64,000 nucleotides of DNA, from NCBI RefSeq assembly GCF_000241465.1, contig NZ_JH584235.1:911959-975958 (forward strand), in the 5' to 3' direction. The translations under genes and the position numbers were made by a program. Source of the stretch: Sphingomonas echinoides ATCC 14820. Its GTDB lineage: Bacteria > Pseudomonadota > Alphaproteobacteria > Sphingomonadales > Sphingomonadaceae. Of the stretch, positions 43,905 to 53,243 are shown piece by piece; positions within the stretch are counted from its first letter, which is position 1; every line of letters starts with the position of its first letter. Under the pieces are notes generated by a model. The model did not search any database. It saw only the letters and a list, made by a program, of their open reading frames with translations, and was not told the DNA's origin.

Positions 43905-44609
43905 ATGCGCGTATTGCTGATCGAGGACGAGCCGACGACCGCCATGGCGATCGAGCTCATGCTGACCACCGAAGGGTTCAACGTCTACAAAACCGATCTT
44001 GGCGAAGAAGGCCTCGATCTCGGTAAGCTGTATGATTACGACATCATCCTGCTCGACCTCAACTTGCCCGACATGCACGGCTATGACGTGCTGAAGCGGT
44101 TGCGTGTTGCGCGCGTGCAGACGCCCGTGCTGATCCTGTCGGGCATCAACGAGATGGACTCGAAGGTTCGCAGCTTCGGCTTCGGTGCCGACGATTACGT
44201 CACCAAGCCGTTCCACCGCGAAGAACTGACCGCGCGCATCCACGCCGTCGTCCGCCGCTCGAAGGGCCACAGCCAGTCGGTCATCCGTACCGGCAAGCTC
44301 GCGGTCAATCTCGATGCCAAGACGGTCGAAGTCGATGGTGCGCGCGTGCACCTGACCGGCAAGGAATATGCGATGCTCGAGCTGCTGTCGCTGCGCAAGG
44401 GCACCACGCTGACCAAGGAAATGTTCCTGAACCACCTGTACGGCGGCATGGACGAACCCGAGCTCAAGATCATCGACGTGTTCATCTGCAAGCTGCGCAA
44501 GAAGCTGTCGATGGCCTGCGACGGCGAAAATTACATCGAGACGGTGTGGGGTCGTGGTTACGTCCTGCGCGAGCCCGAAGAGATGATGGCCTCCGCCGAA
44601 GTCGCCTGA
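43905..44609 (+). CDS. ctrA: Cell-cycle response regulator CtrA
   Basis: 234 residues, an OmpR-type regulator. The receiver domain (1-120) has phospho-acceptor Asp51 in [11 protein letters not shown], acidic pocket EDE and [12 protein letters not shown]. The DNA-binding domain (about 130-225) carries the near-invariant [17 protein letters not shown] and GRGYVLR. CtrA controls polar development, motility and replication timing in alphaproteobacteria. The C-terminus ends VA, similar to the AA degron of Caulobacter. A strong terminator follows. Confidence 0.97.
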   Translation: MRVLLIEDEPTTAMAIELMLTTEGFNVYKTDLGEEGLDLGKLYDYDIILLDLNLPDMHGYDVLKRLRVARVQTPVLILSGINEMDSKVRSFGFGADDYVTKPFHREELTARIHAVVRRSKGHSQSVIRTGKLAVNLDAKTVEVDGARVHLTGKEYAMLELLSLRKGTTLTKEMFLNHLYGGMDEPELKIIDVFICKLRKKLSMACDGENYIETVWGRGYVLREPEEMMASAEVA

Positions 44610-44656
44610 TCGCTCCACTCCATCAAACCGAACAGCTTTCCGCTCCGGCGGATCCG

Positions 44657-44694
44657 GGCCGCGCCATCTGGGGGGATGTCGCGGCCTTTCTTTT
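44657..44694 (+). terminator. Rho-independent terminator after ctrA
   Basis: GGCCGCGCCATC (44657-44668) pairs with GATGTCGCGGCC (44675-44686) with one mismatch, followed by TTTCTTTT. Confidence 0.88.
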
Positions 44695-44745
44695 GTGCGG
44701 CATCGCCCCCTTGCGGACGTTGGCAAAATCTCGTTCATCGCGGCG

Positions 44746-45168
44746 ATGGTTGCGCAGAAAACTGACTTCGGCAAAACGCTTGAACAGCTAACCGGACTCC
44801 GCGCCGGAGATCCCTCCGACGCGCCGACAGAGTTGGTCGAAGGAATTCTTCGATCATGGAAAAAACCACTGAACGATCTTTCCAATGAGGAAATTTGCGA
44901 TCTGGTTATCCAGCATGACGGATATCCATTTGTTCTTGACTTGGTTTTTCCCAAATTGGAGACAAATCCTCTATTCGACGGGGGCCATTATCCCGGCGAC
45001 GTGCTCTCTGTTCTAATTCGCGCCGACCCGGAGATTTGGGCCGAGCGGCCCCAATATAAGGCTGCATTGCAATCGCTGTATCAGCGTGCACTTCATGGAT
45101 CGACGGATGATGTTTGGGGGTTTCGAGATAGCCTCGGCCTGCCGGAGTCGGGCGTGCAAGCGAACTAA
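44746..45168 (+). CDS. CDI immunity-like protein (CdiI family), orphan
   Basis: 140 residues from ATG 44746. The pattern LEQLTG, LVEGILRSWKKPLNDLSNEE, then LVIQHDGYPFVLDL, and LETNPLFDGGHYPGDVLSVL matches what I know of the contact-dependent growth inhibition immunity family. Such proteins bind and neutralise a CdiA toxin tip in the cytoplasm. No toxin or transport gene is near. The DNA is visibly AT-richer than its surroundings (about 40-45% G+C in several lines), which suggests horizontal origin. It may confer defence against neighbours' toxins or be a relic. Confidence 0.68.
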   Translation: MVAQKTDFGKTLEQLTGLRAGDPSDAPTELVEGILRSWKKPLNDLSNEEICDLVIQHDGYPFVLDLVFPKLETNPLFDGGHYPGDVLSVLIRADPEIWAERPQYKAALQSLYQRALHGSTDDVWGFRDSLGLPESGVQAN

Positions 45169-45487
45169 ACGAACGACCGCTTCCCACCAAACCCAGCCCT
45201 TCCAGAGCAGAAGCCACACTCGTCCCCCACCGGCAACCCAGCCTGTCCTACACCCCCGCATTGTGTCAGGCTCGCGGCATGTCACGCACCGTCCGTTACC
45301 CGCGCCACAGCGCCGCCGTACCTGGCGAACCCTTGCGCGGGGCGCAAAAGAGCGGGGACGTAGCGTGGACTTTGTGGACTTCCGCGCCCGACTCGCCTGC
45401 GGCCGATCCTGTTCGGCGCGATGCTGGCACGCGGGAAGCCGTGTGCACGCTCGCCCTGGCCGGTCGGCTTCGTACCCTACGCCCCAC

Positions 45488-45584
45488 CCGTCACCCCGGC
45501 CTTGTGCCGGGGTCCACCGGTGTCCGCGACGATCGCCAGCGAGAGCGCGGCGCGGTGGATGCCTGGACAGGCCCGGCATGACGG
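45488..45584. repeat. Dispersed palindromic repeat, copy 2
   Basis: About 97 bp beginning CCGTCACCCCGGCC and ending GGCATGACGG, as in the copy at 22653-22750. Both ends are closely conserved between copies while the middle (about 40 bp) has diverged, as expected for a REP-like element whose ends are recognised. Confidence 0.8.
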
Positions 45585-45614
45585 TGACGGTGACGGTGAC
45601 GGGGACGGGGACGG
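45579..45614. repeat. Hexanucleotide tandem repeat
   Basis: TGACGG occurs four times in tandem (45579-45602) and is followed by two GGACGG variants (45603-45614). The first unit is the end of the dispersed repeat. It lies about 20 bp beyond the amidohydrolase stop codon, so it is not coding. Confidence 0.85.
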
Positions 45615-45637
45615 CGCGACAGGCGAGTCGCGCTGCG

Positions 45638-47305
45638 TTACGGCCGCACCCAGACCTTGCGCCCACCAACCCAGGTCTGCTCGACCCTGGTCGCGCGGAG
45701 TTCGCTCGGCGAGGCGAGCAACGGGTCGCGGTCGACGATGATGAAATCGGCCCCCTGCCCGACGCCCAGCCGCCCGAACTTGTCCTCGGCGAAGCCGGCA
45801 TAGGCCGCCGCGCCGGTAAACGCCCACCACGCCTGCTCGCGCGTCACGCGCTCTTCTGGCCGCCAGCCGCCATAGGGTTGCCCATCGGCATCCTGGCGGG
45901 TGAAGGCTGCGGCCCAGCCCGCAAACGGATCGGGCTTCTCGACCGGATAATCCGACCCGAAAGCGAGCGTCGCGCCATTTTTGAGCATCGAGCCCCAGGC
46001 ATAGGCACCGCTCAACCGATCCGGCCCGAGCCGCGCCTCCGCCATAGTGCGATCACTGGTCTGGTGCGTCGGCTGCATCGAGGCGACGATGCCGTTCTTG
46101 CCGAAGCGCGGCAGATCGACCGGATCGACGATTTGCGCATGTTCAATCCGCCAGCGCCGATCGCCCTTATAAGTGTCGACCATGTCGTCGATCGCATCGA
46201 GCACTTCGGCATTGGCACGGTCGCCAATCGCGTGGACCGCGACCTGATAATGGTCGAGCGCGGCGCGACTCATGTAATTGCGCAGCACGTCGTCGGAGAG
46301 GAAGCCAGCGCCCGATTGGCCGGGGGCATCGCTATACGGTTTTTTCAGCCATGCCCCGCGCGACCCGAGCGCGCCATCGGCATAGAGCTTCACGCCGCCC
46401 ATACGCAGCTTGTCGCCATAGAGCCACGGCGTCGGCCCCGCCCCGCCGATGCGGATGGCGGTGTCCACGCCCATGGCGTAGCTCATGATGCGCACGCGCA
46501 AATTGCCGGCATCGCCCACACGACGATAGGCGAGCCAGTCGTCCATGCCGGTCCCCATGTCGGCGGTCGCGGTAATGCCGTAGCTCAGCAAAATGTCCTG
46601 CGCCTTCAGGAAGGCGAAGTCGCGATCCTTGGGCAGCGGCTGCGGCACGACCTTTTCGACCAGCGCCTGCGCCGCATCGACGAACACGCCGTTGGGCTGC
46701 AGCCCAGTCTTTTCGATGCGGCCGCCGGGGGGCGACACCGATTTCGCGGAAATGCCGGCCGCCTTCAGCGCCGCGCTATTGCCCCAACTGGCATGACCAT
46801 CGGCGCGCGACAGCCAGACCGGGCGATCGCTGACCACGGCATCCAGATCGGCCGCAGTCGGGAAACGACCGAGACCCCAAACCTCCTGATTCCACCCACC
46901 GCCAATGATCCACTTTTTGTCGGGATTGGCCGCAGCATAAGCCGCAATCCGCGCCTTTGCCTCCTCAAGCGACTTGGCCGCCGACAGGTCCAGTTCGAGC
47001 GCGCGGAAGCCCAGCTCCATCACATGGCCGTGCGCGTCGATGAAACCGGGCAGCAGGACCTTGCCATGTTCGTCGGCGCGCCAGTCCAGCTTGACCGGGC
47101 GCTTCTCATCCTCGGCGAGCAGCTTCACCACCTTGCCATCGGGCGAAATCAAAACGCCGGTGAAGCGCACGACCTTGCCATTCTGGTCGAGCGTGATGCC
47201 GTTGACATTGTCGACCAACGCGTCGGCAAACGCCGTCGTCGGCAGCGAAAGTGCGGCGAGAAGAAGCGCTGCACGGCGGGCGAAGGATGAGCTTTGCATG
47301 GACAT
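45638..47305 (-). CDS. Exported amidohydrolase (YtcJ-like)
   Basis: 555 residues from ATG 47305 (another ATG two codons later). A signal peptide (ARRAALLLAALSLPTTAFA) precedes the composite domain of the metallo-dependent hydrolase superfamily. The first metal motif is LPGFIDAHGHVMELG, and further ligands include HAIGDRAN, RIEHAQIVDP and GSDYPVEKPDP. YtcJ-like enzymes hydrolyse amides of varied compounds; the substrate is unknown. Confidence 0.87.
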   Translation of the reverse strand: MSMQSSSFARRAALLLAALSLPTTAFADALVDNVNGITLDQNGKVVRFTGVLISPDGKVVKLLAEDEKRPVKLDWRADEHGKVLLPGFIDAHGHVMELGFRALELDLSAAKSLEEAKARIAAYAAANPDKKWIIGGGWNQEVWGLGRFPTAADLDAVVSDRPVWLSRADGHASWGNSAALKAAGISAKSVSPPGGRIEKTGLQPNGVFVDAAQALVEKVVPQPLPKDRDFAFLKAQDILLSYGITATADMGTGMDDWLAYRRVGDAGNLRVRIMSYAMGVDTAIRIGGAGPTPWLYGDKLRMGGVKLYADGALGSRGAWLKKPYSDAPGQSGAGFLSDDVLRNYMSRAALDHYQVAVHAIGDRANAEVLDAIDDMVDTYKGDRRWRIEHAQIVDPVDLPRFGKNGIVASMQPTHQTSDRTMAEARLGPDRLSGAYAWGSMLKNGATLAFGSDYPVEKPDPFAGWAAAFTRQDADGQPYGGWRPEERVTREQAWWAFTGAAAYAGFAEDKFGRLGVGQGADFIIVDRDPLLASPSELRATRVEQTWVGGRKVWVRP

Positions 47306-47454
47306 GGCGATAAGCAATGTTCCTTCGCCGCGCCAGATGGTCTAGGCGCGCTGCCAACTCCGTTCATGCCGCGCTCATCGCGGCTTCGTCATTCGCGTGA
47401 CGCGGAGCCAAGCAGATCAGCCCTTGGATGCGTCCAGGGAAAACGGAAGATAGA

Positions 47455-48693
47455 ATGGCCACGCACACCCGCCCCGCGCCCGAAACCCTCCCCGTCACTC
47501 TGGCCGATGTCCAGGCTGCCCATGCGCGCATTGCCGACCAGATCGTGCGCACCCCGACCTTCATCAGCAAGACCTTGTCGGACCTGACCGGCGCGACGGT
47601 GTATCTGAAGTTCGAAAACCTCCAGTTCACCGCCGCCTATAAGGAGCGCGGCGCGCTCAACACGCTGCTGCAATTGCCTGCGGGAACCAGCGGCGTGATC
47701 GCCGCATCGGCCGGCAATCACGCGCAGGGCCTGGCCTATCATGCCAACCGGCTCGGCATTCCCGCCACCATCGTGATGCCGACCAACACGCCGACGGTGA
47801 AGGTGACGCAGACCGAAGGGCACGGTGCCACTGTCGTTCTGTTCGGCGACACCTTCGACGCCGCTTATGCCCATGCGCGCGAATTGGAGGTGGAGCGCGG
47901 GCTCACCTTCGTCCACCCGTTCGACGATGCGCGCGTCATCGCAGGCCAAGGCACCGTCGCGATCGAAATGCTGAAGGATGTGCCCAGCATCGATACCTTC
48001 CTCACCCCGATCGGCGGCGGCGGGCTTATCTCGGGCATGGCCGTCGTGGCGGCGGCGGCCGACCATCCGATCGAAGTCATCGGCGTCGAGGCCGAATTGT
48101 TCCCGTCCATGTACAACCGTATCAACGGCACCAACATGCCGTGCGCGGGCGACACGCTCGCCGAAGGCATTGCCGTCAAGGAACCCGGCGCGATCACGTC
48201 GCGCATGGTCGGCGCTTTGGTTGATGACATCGTGTTGGTCAGCGAGCGGAGTCTCGAACAGGCGGTCAGCCTGCTCCTGCAAATCGAAAAGACCGTGGTC
48301 GAAGGTGCCGGGGCCGCCGGCCTTGCCGCCTTGCTGCAGCATCCCGAGCGGTTCGCGGGCAAGACCGTCGGCGTCGTTCTGTGCGGCGGCAACATCGACA
48401 CGCGCTTGCTGGCAAATGTGCTGCTGCGCGATCTGGCGCGGTCGGGCCGCCTGGCGCGGTTGCGCATCCGTCTGCAGGACCAGCCCGGCGCGCTGTTCAA
48501 CGTCGCCCGCATTTTCGATGCCGAGCGCGTCAACATCATCGAAATCTACCACCAGCGCGTGTTCACCACGCTGCCCGCCAAGGGCCTGATCACCGATGTC
48601 GAGTGCGAAACCCGTGATCGTGCGCATCTCGACCGGCTGATCGCGGCGCTCCGCGTCGGCGGCTATGAAGTGAGCACCGTCGAACTGGCGTGA
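47455..48693 (+). CDS. ilvA: Threonine ammonia-lyase
   Basis: 412 residues. It makes 2-oxobutanoate from threonine using PLP. The PLP lysine is in FTAAYKERGA, the glycine loop is TPIGGGGLISGM, and ASAGNHAQGLAYHA binds the phosphate. A single C-terminal ACT-like domain (about 330-412, LRIRLQDQPGALFNVARI) may sense amino acids. GGAAGA precedes ATG 47455. It is divergent from the amidohydrolase gene. Confidence 0.93.
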   Translation: MATHTRPAPETLPVTLADVQAAHARIADQIVRTPTFISKTLSDLTGATVYLKFENLQFTAAYKERGALNTLLQLPAGTSGVIAASAGNHAQGLAYHANRLGIPATIVMPTNTPTVKVTQTEGHGATVVLFGDTFDAAYAHARELEVERGLTFVHPFDDARVIAGQGTVAIEMLKDVPSIDTFLTPIGGGGLISGMAVVAAAADHPIEVIGVEAELFPSMYNRINGTNMPCAGDTLAEGIAVKEPGAITSRMVGALVDDIVLVSERSLEQAVSLLLQIEKTVVEGAGAAGLAALLQHPERFAGKTVGVVLCGGNIDTRLLANVLLRDLARSGRLARLRIRLQDQPGALFNVARIFDAERVNIIEIYHQRVFTTLPAKGLITDVECETRDRAHLDRLIAALRVGGYEVSTVELA

Positions 48694-48704
48694 CGAATGG
48701 AATC

Positions 48705-48728
48705 GGGCGTGCGACCAACCGCACGCCC
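48705..48728 (+). terminator. Hairpin after threonine ammonia-lyase
   Basis: GGGCGTGCG (48705-48713) and CGCACGCCC (48720-48728) form a perfect 9-bp stem with a 6-base loop 12 bp after the stop codon. No T run follows, so termination would be rho-assisted or weak. Confidence 0.5.
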
Positions 48729-48911
48729 CGGCCTTCCGCAATGGACCGCAACGCTGCATTATAGGCGGATCGCGAACGGTCCGTCGTTTTCGGCGTCGCG
48801 TTAACCACCAATGTTGGTAAAGCCGCTTTTCATCACGTTCCATCCGATTCATAACGGGGTCACGAGCCGCCACAGCGACGGCGCGCTCCATGGTTCAAGG
48901 AACGATACGCG

Positions 48912-49712
48912 GTGACAGCGCCATTTCGCTTTCCAAGATTTTTCGTCACCAGCCCTTCGCCGTGCCCGTATCTGCCCGACCGGCAGGAACGGAAGGTGTT
49001 TACGGAACTGCGCGGCGAACAGGCGAGCGACTTGAACGATGCGCTCAGCCGGATCGGTTTTCGCCGCAGTCAATCGGTCGCTTATCGGCCAAGCTGCGCA
49101 GGCTGTTCCGCGTGCGTATCGGTTCGAGTGGTGGCCGCTGGTTTCGTCCCCAACGCAACACAACGCAAGCATCTGCGCCGAAACGCCGATCTCGAAGTCG
49201 CGGCGTGCCGTCCTTGGGCCACTGACGAACAGTTTCAGTTGCTCCGCCGCTATCTCGCCGCACGCCATCCCGGTGGCGGCATGGCGGATATGGACGAGGG
49301 CGATTATGCCGATATGGTCGAGCATTCGCCGGTCAACAGCTTCATCGTCGAATATCGCGAGCCGTCGCTGCATGGCGAACGCGGCAAGCTGATCGGGGCG
49401 TGCCTGACCGACCAGCAAGCCGACGGGCTTTCGATGATCTACAGCTTTTTTGATCCCGACCATGGCGAACGCCCGGGACTCGGCACCATCATCATCATGG
49501 ATCACATTCTGCGCGCCCGCGCGGCTGGCCTGCCTTATGTCTATCTTGGCTATTGGGTTAAGGGCTCGCAGCGCATGGCGTACAAAGTCCGCTATCGCCC
49601 GATCGAAGCGCTGGGCCCGACGGGATGGTCGCTGCTGATCGACGAAGATGCCGACTACACTCCACCGGCCGAACGGTATGCGGGGGCAGAGCAACTCGCG
49701 GGCGCGCGCTGA
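48912..49712 (+). CDS. bpt: Aspartate/glutamate leucyltransferase
   Basis: 266 residues, GTG start. Bpt adds Leu to proteins with N-terminal Asp or Glu, marking them for the ClpAP N-end rule pathway. The N-terminal motifs [16 protein letters not shown] and [16 protein letters not shown] contain the conserved Cys residues. The C-terminal GNAT-like half has [12 protein letters not shown] and [20 protein letters not shown]. Confidence 0.95.
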   Translation: MTAPFRFPRFFVTSPSPCPYLPDRQERKVFTELRGEQASDLNDALSRIGFRRSQSVAYRPSCAGCSACVSVRVVAAGFVPNATQRKHLRRNADLEVAACRPWATDEQFQLLRRYLAARHPGGGMADMDEGDYADMVEHSPVNSFIVEYREPSLHGERGKLIGACLTDQQADGLSMIYSFFDPDHGERPGLGTIIIMDHILRARAAGLPYVYLGYWVKGSQRMAYKVRYRPIEALGPTGWSLLIDEDADYTPPAERYAGAEQLAGAR

Positions 49713-49735
49713 TCCTGGCGGCCGCCGACTCGATC

Positions 49736-50542
49736 CTATTGGCCGCTGCGATCGACGTGCAGATCGACGTCTAGCATCTCCTCGCCCTCGCCCAGCCGCG
49801 AACCGGCGACGGGAGCCGCTCCGGCGGAATCGAGCGCCACCGCCACTCGCGCATAGGCTTCGTCCGCGCTGAGACCGGTACAGGGGTCGAACGCGACCCA
49901 GCCCAATCCCGCGACATACGCCTCAGCCCAGCCATGGGGAGCCGGACGCCCCGCCCCCACCGCGCACACCGGGCTATAGCCCGAGACGTAGCGCGCCGGA
50001 ACATCGAGAACGCGGGCCGCTGTAATGAAGACCTGCGCCATATCGCGGGGGCTGGCCGCGCCTTGCGAAAAGGCGGTGATCGCACTTCGACCGGCCACCG
50101 CGCGCCCGCGATCGAGCGCGAAGCGGCGATGGACCGCCAGGTTCAGGGCGTGCAGCCGCGTTATCGGATCGCCGTCCGGGATTGCCGACGCAAACGCCGC
50201 GATATCGGCATCGGGGGTCGTCAGCGGGGTAGCGCGCAGGAACACCGCAGGCGGTAACGGCTCATGCGCGCCATGGACGACGCCGTTGGAGGAGTGGGTC
50301 AGCACCTCGCCCGACACGGCGATCTCGATGCTTTCGATCGGCCCTTCGACATAGAGCATCGTCGTGCGATTGCCGAAGCCATCGCGACCATGCCGCAAGC
50401 GCGCATCGCAATCGACGTGCAGGTTCCAACTCGCCACCGATTGATCGTGCGTGCCATCGGGGATGAGGCGGAGCAGCTGCGTCAGCCGCGCCTGTGGGCT
50501 GGAAAAACGATAGGTCGTGCGATGGTCCACCGACAGCCGCAT
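49736..50542 (-). CDS. Transglutaminase-like protein apparently lacking the catalytic cysteine
   Basis: 268 residues in the bacterial transglutaminase-like family. The N-terminal beta domain (LSVDHRTTYRFSSPQARLTQ) and VPARYVSGYSPV with APHGWAEAYVAGLGWVAFDP are normal. In active members the nucleophile lies in a GVCQDFAH-like motif; here the place reads ASPRDMAQ, so Cys is Pro165 and the following His is Gln. His203 and the Asp after GWVAF remain. It is last in the ATP-grasp/alpha-E cassette (4-bp overlap) and probably has a binding or structural job there. Confidence 0.82.
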   Translation of the reverse strand: MRLSVDHRTTYRFSSPQARLTQLLRLIPDGTHDQSVASWNLHVDCDARLRHGRDGFGNRTTMLYVEGPIESIEIAVSGEVLTHSSNGVVHGAHEPLPPAVFLRATPLTTPDADIAAFASAIPDGDPITRLHALNLAVHRRFALDRGRAVAGRSAITAFSQGAASPRDMAQVFITAARVLDVPARYVSGYSPVCAVGAGRPAPHGWAEAYVAGLGWVAFDPCTGLSADEAYARVAVALDSAGAAPVAGSRLGEGEEMLDVDLHVDRSGQ

Positions 50543-51483
50543 CAGGTGAACTTGAACTGGCGGCCAACCGCCATGTGCAATTGATCGTTTTCGGCGATGA
50601 AGCCTTGCAGGAACTGATGCAGCCCCTGCGCGATCACGTCGCCCGAGCGCAGTCGCTGCAAGCGCTGCTGCCGCGCCCGCGCCATCCGATCAGCCTCGCC
50701 GTGGAGGCCAGTGCGCTTGGCCAGCAGATTGAGGATTTCGACCGCTTCCTCGACCGACGCGGCGAGACTGCGCGGCAGCTCGGTCCGTGCGATCAACAAA
50801 TCGATGACGTTGGCGGGGCGCAGGCCCTCGGAATACAACCAGCGATACGCCGTGACCGCCGATACCGTTTGCAGAATTGTGGTCCATTGGTCTCGATCGA
50901 CCACGCCGCCGACGCGTTCGCCCTCGGGCAGCAGGATGTGGTATTTCACGTCGAGCAAGCGCGCGGTGTTGTCGGCGCGCTCGATCGCCTGGCCAAGGCG
51001 GATGAACCACGTCGTCTGGTTGCGCAGCATGCGATGCACCGCGCCTTCAAACCCACGCGTTTCCGCCTTGACCGCCTCGACCAGATTGAGCGTCGCCATC
51101 GCCCCCTGCGCACCCGGGCTGGTGCGATGATCGAAGATCAACCAGGCCCGGTTGATCCCGGTCCAGGCTTCCTTGGTGAGGGCGGTGCGGACCGCGCGCG
51201 CATTGTTGCGCGCCATGTCGATCGATCGCACCATCGATCCCGGATGGCTCGTGTCCAGCGTGAGAAACCGCGCAACATGCGCTTGCGTAATCGACCGCCC
51301 CGTTTCGGCAAAGGCAGTGTCCGTTTCGGTCACCGCCAGCGCGGACGCCCAGGCAGCCTCTCCCGCCGGACGCGGCGACAAAACGTCCAGACGAACCGTC
51401 GCCTCAACCAGTCGCGCGATGAAATCGGTCCGCTCGACATAGCGACCGAGCCAATACAGCGAGGATGCGGTGCGGCTCAGCAT
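50542..51483 (-). CDS. Alpha-E domain protein
   Basis: 313 residues from ATG 51483. An all-helical protein starting MLSRTASSLYWLGRYVERTDF, the typical alpha-E opening. It acts with the circularly permuted ATP-grasp enzyme encoded upstream and a transglutaminase-like protein downstream. The trio has been proposed to synthesise or modify peptides (amidoligase cassettes). Biochemical function is unproven. It lies 46 bp after the ATP-grasp gene and overlaps the next gene by 4 bp. Confidence 0.9.
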   Translation of the reverse strand: MLSRTASSLYWLGRYVERTDFIARLVEATVRLDVLSPRPAGEAAWASALAVTETDTAFAETGRSITQAHVARFLTLDTSHPGSMVRSIDMARNNARAVRTALTKEAWTGINRAWLIFDHRTSPGAQGAMATLNLVEAVKAETRGFEGAVHRMLRNQTTWFIRLGQAIERADNTARLLDVKYHILLPEGERVGGVVDRDQWTTILQTVSAVTAYRWLYSEGLRPANVIDLLIARTELPRSLAASVEEAVEILNLLAKRTGLHGEADRMARARQQRLQRLRSGDVIAQGLHQFLQGFIAENDQLHMAVGRQFKFT

Positions 51484-51529
51484 TGGCCACCCGCCTTCGC
51501 TGCCGCCGCCGAGGGCGTCCGTTCCCGGC

Positions 51530-53014
51530 TCATGCGGTCTGTTCCTGCGATTGCGTTTGCGTTTGCGCTTCCAACGGTTGCGCGCCGTCATCCATCAACA
51601 CGAAACTGTCTTTCGTCCCCCCGCCCTGCGAGGAATTGACCACCAGCGATCCTTCCTTCAGCGCAACGCGCGTCAGCCCGCCCGGCACCACCTGAACGCC
51701 CTTCGATCCGGTCAATACGAACGGCCGGAAATCGACATGGCGCGGCGCAAGGCCGGCGTCGGTCATCGTCGGCACCGTCGACAGCGCCAGCGTCGGCTGC
51801 GCGATATACCGGTGCGGTTCAGCGATCAGCGCGGCGCGAAAGGCCTCGATCTCGGCCTTGGTCGCGGTCGGCCCAACGAGCATGCCATAGCCGCCCGAGC
51901 CATCGACCAGCTTCACCACCACATCGGCGAGGTTATCGAGCACGTATTTGAGCGCTTGCGGTTCGCGACATCGCCACGTTTCGACATTTGGGAGCTTTGG
52001 CTCTCCTCCCGAATAGAATTTCACGATCTCGGGCATGTAGGAATAGATCGCCTTGTCATCGGCAATGCCATTGCCCGGCGCGTTCAAGATCGCGACGTTG
52101 CCCGCCGCATAGGCCGCGATCAGCCCAGGTACCCCCAGCATCGAATCGGGCCGGAACACCAGCGGGTCGAGATAGTCGTCGTCGATGCGGCGATAGATGA
52201 CATCGACCTTCACGCGCCCCGCAATCGTCCGCATCCACACGATATCGTCATCGACGACCAGATCGGCCGCTTCGACCAGTTCAACGCCCATCGAATCCGC
52301 GAGGAAACTGTGTTCGTAATAAGCCGAGTTATAATGGCCGGGGGTCAGCACGACACAGACCGGCGCGGCGACGCCTTGTGGTGCCACCGACTTCATCGTC
52401 TCAAGCAGGCGATCTGGATAGGAATCGACGGCAGCCACGCGGAAATCGCGGAACAATTCGGGGCATAAGCGCAGCATCGCTTCCCGATTTTCGAGCATGT
52501 AACTGACGCCCGACGGCGTGCGGGCATTGTCCTCGAGTACGAAGAAATCATCCGGGCCCGTGCGCACCAGATCAATGCCGCAAATATGCGCCCACACATC
52601 GTGCGGCGGGCGAATACCCGCGATTTCCGGCCGAAATTGCGGATTGCCGAAGATCAGATCGGGCGGCAACACCCCATCGCTCAGGATCCGCCGTTCGCCA
52701 TAAATGTCGTGCAGGAACGCGTTGATCGCCTCGACGCGTTGTACCAACCCTTCCGAAAGTCGCGCCCATTCGCTGGCCAGAAAGATCCGCGGCACGATGT
52801 CGAACGGGATGATGCGTTCGCTGGCATCGCTATCGCCATAGACGGCAAAGGTAATACCCAGTTGTCGAAAGGTTGCCTCGGCGGACTGTTGCCGCCTGCG
52901 CAATTCCGCGTCGGGCGTCGTCGCGATCCAATTTCCAAGCGCGGCCAATTCTGCACGGGGCGTGGTTGACCCAGCCTGCCCCATAATTTCGTCAAACGCC
53001 GACCGCATTCCCAT
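51530..53014 (-). CDS. Circularly permuted type 2 ATP-grasp protein
   Basis: 494 residues. Features of the permuted ATP-grasp group: IVPRIFLASEWARLSEGLVQRVEAINAFLHDIYG, then VLEDNARTPSGVSYMLENR, and KLVDGSGGYGMLVGP. Such enzymes join a carboxylate to an amine using ATP. The last dozen residues are a Gln/Thr repeat tail. A second Met two codons in is an alternative start. First gene of the three-gene cassette. It may make a peptide or modify a protein, but the substrate is unknown. Confidence 0.93.
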   Translation of the reverse strand: MGMRSAFDEIMGQAGSTTPRAELAALGNWIATTPDAELRRRQQSAEATFRQLGITFAVYGDSDASERIIPFDIVPRIFLASEWARLSEGLVQRVEAINAFLHDIYGERRILSDGVLPPDLIFGNPQFRPEIAGIRPPHDVWAHICGIDLVRTGPDDFFVLEDNARTPSGVSYMLENREAMLRLCPELFRDFRVAAVDSYPDRLLETMKSVAPQGVAAPVCVVLTPGHYNSAYYEHSFLADSMGVELVEAADLVVDDDIVWMRTIAGRVKVDVIYRRIDDDYLDPLVFRPDSMLGVPGLIAAYAAGNVAILNAPGNGIADDKAIYSYMPEIVKFYSGGEPKLPNVETWRCREPQALKYVLDNLADVVVKLVDGSGGYGMLVGPTATKAEIEAFRAALIAEPHRYIAQPTLALSTVPTMTDAGLAPRHVDFRPFVLTGSKGVQVVPGGLTRVALKEGSLVVNSSQGGGTKDSFVLMDDGAQPLEAQTQTQSQEQTA

Positions 53015-53243
53015 CTATCGGTAAAGCCCCCAAAACGCCGCAGGTTCCATGCTGCGACGGATTGCTGCGCCGCACAAGGGGGCAAAGCGCAAGTAATACC
53101 GATCGGTTTCGAGCCACCGCACGTTCGTTCAAATTGAGTATAATGGCGCTAATGCCAAATGCGGTTTTTCGTGGTAATCGCTTGCCAACGACATGGCGCG
53201 GTGAGCCTGATCTTTGGCGTTTACGATAACGGTGTCAGAATTC

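Larger units (their letters stand above)
45169..45637. other. 469-bp region without a supported gene
   Basis: Holds the second copy of the dispersed repeat and a TGACGG-rich tract at its right end. The left half reads as non-coding; short frames exist but show no motif, ribosome site or codon pattern. Overlapping frames through the repeat yield the phrase RHPGLVPGST, an artefact of the element. Confidence 0.6.

Noticed and set aside
45261..45581. 106-codon frame in the gap before the amidohydrolase
   Set aside because: Its second half is the translated dispersed repeat (RHPGLVPGST); no ribosome site or family pattern.
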